In this document: in pieces, positions 62,024 to 64,000 of the stretch
Numbering within the stretch: the stretch's first letter is position 1
Layout: the number at the start of each line of letters is the position of its first letter
Assembly (NCBI RefSeq): GCF_900105355.1
Contig: NZ_FNSC01000001.1
Location: forward strand, 4,154,001 to 4,218,000
Direction of reading: 5' to 3'
DNA length: 64,000 nucleotides
Source: Pseudomonas anguilliseptica
Lineage (GTDB): Bacteria; Pseudomonadota; Gammaproteobacteria; Pseudomonadales; Pseudomonadaceae
The notes under the pieces: model-generated
Seen by the model: only the letters and a program-made list of their open reading frames with translations
The model's database searches: none
Told to the model about the DNA's origin: nothing
Position numbers and translations under genes: made by a program

Positions 62024-62299
62024 ATGAACGCACCGCTGCGTTTTAACGAAGCTTTGCTGATTGCCGACCGCGCCTTTCAACCTTTCCAATGCGTCGCCTG
62101 GGCCCCGCAAGATGGCACTGGCAACCTCAGCCTCAGCCTCAGTGTGATCGACCGTACCAGCACTCGCCTGCTCGGCCGCACGCAACTGTCCAGCACCATC
62201 TACAGCGATCCAGTGCAATTTGCCGACGTGCTCAAGCAGTCCCGTGAGCAGCTCAGTCAGCAAGGTTTCACCCTGGAGCCATGGAGCATGCCGGAGTAA
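62024..62299 (+). CDS. Conserved small protein of unknown function
   Basis: A 91-residue soluble protein, MNAPLRFNEALLIADRAFQP at the start and QQGFTLEPWSMPE at the end. I do not recognise a family with certainty. The composition is rich in Leu, Ser and Gln with strands SLSVIDRTSTRLLG in the centre. The ATG at 62024 is preferred to a GTG 19 codons upstream because the sequence before it looks non-coding. A CGGAG lies about 12 bases upstream. The 189-bp gap before it contains a TGCACGA-N26-TCGTGCA inverted repeat. Confidence 0.6.
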   Translation: MNAPLRFNEALLIADRAFQPFQCVAWAPQDGTGNLSLSLSVIDRTSTRLLGRTQLSSTIYSDPVQFADVLKQSREQLSQQGFTLEPWSMPE

Positions 62300-62461
62300 T
62301 CGGCTGTTGCAACAAGGGCTCTGAGCTGCCGACTGGCCCCTCTTGTCAGAGCCCTTCTCTCCTTCCATTTCGCCATTCTGGCGACGCTCTAATGGCAATA
62401 TCTGTGGGTTTTACTCGTTAAGCGCAGACTGCATCCATCGCTTATCGAGACGCCGCCATGG

Positions 62462-63436
62462 ATGCTCCACGTACCATTGCATGTCATGAGCCTGGACTTG
62501 ACTGGCCCATTGCAGGTGTTTGCCTCCGCCAATGACGAACGCCAGCGTCAGGGCCTGCCCGCCGCTTATCGCCTGCTGGTGCTCGGCCAGCAGGCGGTGG
62601 CAATGCCTACCTCCGCCGGTTTTCAGCTGGTTGCCGAACAGGCTTGGAGCGCCGTAGACCCTGCGCATATCGATACCTTGCTGGTTCCCGGTGGCCAGGG
62701 GGAAAAGGCGCAGCGCCAGAACCCTGAGCTACTGGTCTGGCTGCGCGGCGCCACATCGCAGATCAGGCGCGTGGGCTCGGTCTGTTCCGGTGCGCTTATT
62801 CTCGCTGCCGCCGGCCTGCTCGATGGCCGCCGCGTCACCACGCACTGGGCCGATCTCGACTGCCTGCGTCAAGAACATCCTCAGGTAGAGATCAGTGACG
62901 ACTGCCTGCACACCTATAACCCACAAGACCCCGCCGGTAATGGCCATATATTCACCTCGGCGGGCGTAACCGCAGGAATTGATCTGGCGCTGGCCCTGGT
63001 CGAAGCCGATCTCGGTCGTCCGCTTTCCTTGGCCGTGGCCAAACGTCTGGTGCTGTTTCTACGCCGCCCCGGCGGGCAAGCGCAGTTCAGTGCGCTGCTG
63101 ACTCCGGAACCGAGCCGAGTGCCACGCCTGGCCAGCCTGCTGGAATGGATACCGCTGCACCTGCATGAGGACCTGTCGTTGGCTGCGCTGGCCGCGCAAG
63201 CCAATATGACGCCGCGCACTTTATCGAGAATCTTTAATCAGGAGTTGGGCATGGGTCCAGGTCGCTATGTGGAAATTGTACGTCTGGAAGCCGCACGCAG
63301 CCTGCTGCAGAACGCCCAGGCATCGATCAGTACGGTGGCATGTTTGAGCGGCTTCAACCACCCGGAAAATCTGCGCCGCACCTTTCACAAGCACCTGGGT
63401 GTCAGCCCTCAGGAATATGCCGAGCGATTCGCTTAA
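62462..63436 (+). CDS. GlxA-family (DJ-1/PfpI plus AraC) regulator, N-terminus damaged
   Basis: The 324-residue protein has a DJ-1/PfpI-like domain (1-180; the reactive-type Cys lies in VCSGALILAAAGLLDGRRVTTHW) and a C-terminal AraC/XylS double helix-turn-helix (about 220-324, ending FNHPENLRRTFHKHLGVSPQEYAERF). Homologues begin with PRxxAFLLYPG before the LDLTGPLQVF motif. Here MDAPRTIA is found in another frame from 62458, and the LDLTGPLQVF frame is joined after GCA by a stray T, so the first strand seems to be lost by a deletion with frameshift. Translation may start at 62462 or 62486. Function is doubtful. Confidence 0.78.
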   Translation: MLHVPLHVMSLDLTGPLQVFASANDERQRQGLPAAYRLLVLGQQAVAMPTSAGFQLVAEQAWSAVDPAHIDTLLVPGGQGEKAQRQNPELLVWLRGATSQIRRVGSVCSGALILAAAGLLDGRRVTTHWADLDCLRQEHPQVEISDDCLHTYNPQDPAGNGHIFTSAGVTAGIDLALALVEADLGRPLSLAVAKRLVLFLRRPGGQAQFSALLTPEPSRVPRLASLLEWIPLHLHEDLSLAALAAQANMTPRTLSRIFNQELGMGPGRYVEIVRLEAARSLLQNAQASISTVACLSGFNHPENLRRTFHKHLGVSPQEYAERFA

Positions 63437-63458
63437 ACCGCACAATCAGGAGACCAAC

Positions 63459-63650
63459 ATGCTGGAGTTACGTGCCCAATGCGAGTGCTGTAACCATGCC
63501 CTTGCGGCTGACAGCCAGGACGCATTTATCTGCTCATACGAATGCACATTTTGCCGCGACTGCGTCGACAGCACATTGCATGGGCGTTGTCCGAACTGCA
63601 GCGGAGAATTGCTGCAGCGACCACGACGCATCGTTGCCGAGGCGAAATAG
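63459..63650 (+). CDS. DUF1272 family small cysteine-rich protein
   Basis: The 63-residue protein has nine Cys (8, 10, 11, 25, 29, 32, 35, 44, 47) arranged as CxxC-like knuckles around CECCNHAL, CSYECTFCRDCV and CPNCSGEL. This is the DUF1272 pattern, probably a zinc-binding RING-like fold. AGGAG lies seven bases before the ATG. It starts 22 bases after the AraC-type gene, so the two may share a message. The function is unknown. Confidence 0.85.
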   Translation: MLELRAQCECCNHALAADSQDAFICSYECTFCRDCVDSTLHGRCPNCSGELLQRPRRIVAEAK

Positions 63651-63651
63651 A

Positions 63652-63672
63652 AAGCGCTCCAGAGGAGCGCTT
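63652..63672. terminator. Hairpin between convergent genes
   Basis: AAGCGCTCC-AGA-GGAGCGCTT is a perfect 9-bp stem placed one base after the DUF1272 stop and nine bases from the end of the convergent gene. T runs are very short. Confidence 0.6.
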
Positions 63673-63680
63673 AGCCAGCT

Positions 63681-64000
63681 TCAGTTTGGCTCTAGCAATG
63701 AGCGAAAACGCGAGTCACTGCGCGTCGGCGTCAGGGTATACAGCTGCTCCTTCTTGTCGACCCAGGTGTACAGCTTGTACTCCTTGTCACTGTCGCCGCA
63801 GTGCTTGCCCAGGCCGTAGACCGTTAAATGGCTGGGGCTATTGCCGTAGGTGAAAAACATCGAACAGGTGCGATTGCGCCCCTTGTCGCGCCAGGTGTAG
63901 TGGCGCACTGCTTGCTGGCCGATGTACAGGGCATCGCCGTCAACTGTCAGATTGCCGCGATCAAGACGATCAAAAAGGAAGTTCATCGCCTCGATTTCAA
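63681..64000 (-). CDS. Hypothetical protein, possibly continuing beyond the window
   Basis: From an ATG at 63986 the frame gives 101 residues beginning MNFLFDRLDRGNLTVDGDAL and ending SRFRSLLEPN. The frame stays open to the window edge (EIEA upstream), so the true start may be outside. It has several strands with aromatic residues (RHYTWRDKGRNRTCSMFFTYG, split here; YKLYTWVDKKEQLYTL) and two Cys, but no family I can name. Confidence 0.6.
   Translation of the reverse strand, partial: EIEAMNFLFDRLDRGNLTVDGDALYIGQQAVRHYTWRDKGRNRTCSMFFTYGNSPSHLTVYGLGKHCGDSDKEYKLYTWVDKKEQLYTLTPTRSDSRFRSLLEPN

Overview
This is a chromosomal segment of a gammaproteobacterium of the genus Pseudomonas. The gene order tusDCBE-ybiB-cysG-serS-crcB-rarA-lolA-ftsK-trxB-aat-bpt-infA-clpA-clpS-cspD-icd-idh-nudJ-mnmA-hflD-purB-roxA-aceA, the gacA-uvrC-pgsA-tRNA block and the codon usage match the core genome of the Pseudomonas aeruginosa/alcaligenes lineage. 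Nearly all of the window is vertically inherited core DNA. There is no CRISPR array, prophage or large island.

Layout. 1-7.7 kb: tatD (partial), a chemoreceptor preceded by a perfect ANR/FNR-type box, an acyl-CoA thioesterase, a CHAD protein, and the moxR-DUF58-tgpA operon. 7.8-10.5 kb: mobile-DNA scar holding an IS66 fragment, a complete IS5-type insertion sequence and a P4-type integrase cut short by it. 10.5-14.3 kb: tRNA-Leu, -Cys, -Gly, then pgsA, uvrC, gacA and tRNA-Ser, all on the minus strand. 14.4-17.6 kb: yccA and the tusDCBE sulfur relay with ybiB. 17.6-25.2 kb (minus): cysG, serS, crcB, rarA, lolA, ftsK. 25.4-28.3 kb: trxB, aat, bpt, infA. 28.3-35.4 kb: clpA/clpS opposed to cspD, then icd and idh diverging from one promoter region. 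35.5-43.2 kb (plus): nudJ, mnmA, hflD, an EamA exporter, purB, then a tight roxA-GNAT-PLD-like-NolW run. 43.2-45.5 kb: aceA with a far-upstream RccR-type operator. 45.6-50.5 kb: a Tat-exported PhoX-type phosphatase behind a Pho-box-like site, a DUF4442 protein, an unknown membrane protein and a pectinacetylesterase-like hydrolase. 50.8-56.3 kb: a CtpM-like chemoreceptor, a transporter, and a TlpQ-like chemoreceptor broken by a frameshift. 56.4-59.7 kb: FMN reductase and a four-gene PepSY-PepSY-regulator-kinase operon of the BqsRS/CarRS type. 59.8-64 kb: two lipase-like proteins, small proteins, and a GlxA-family regulator with a damaged N-terminus.

Functional themes. Translation and proteostasis are clustered: the N-degron enzymes Aat and Bpt lie beside their reader ClpS and unfoldase ClpA, and TusDCBE lies in the same window as MnmA, the next enzyme in tRNA 2-thiouridine synthesis. 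The isocitrate node is represented by both isocitrate dehydrogenases and isocitrate lyase. Chemotaxis is represented by three receptors, two with candidate FliA promoters and one with an ANR box.

I found no convincing new multi-gene system. The most informative signals are regulatory sites readable in the DNA (ANR box, RccR-type operator about 440 bp upstream of aceA, Pho box, FliA promoters including one inside a terminator, BqsR-type half-sites) and two gene lesions (tlpQ-like receptor, glxA-like regulator).
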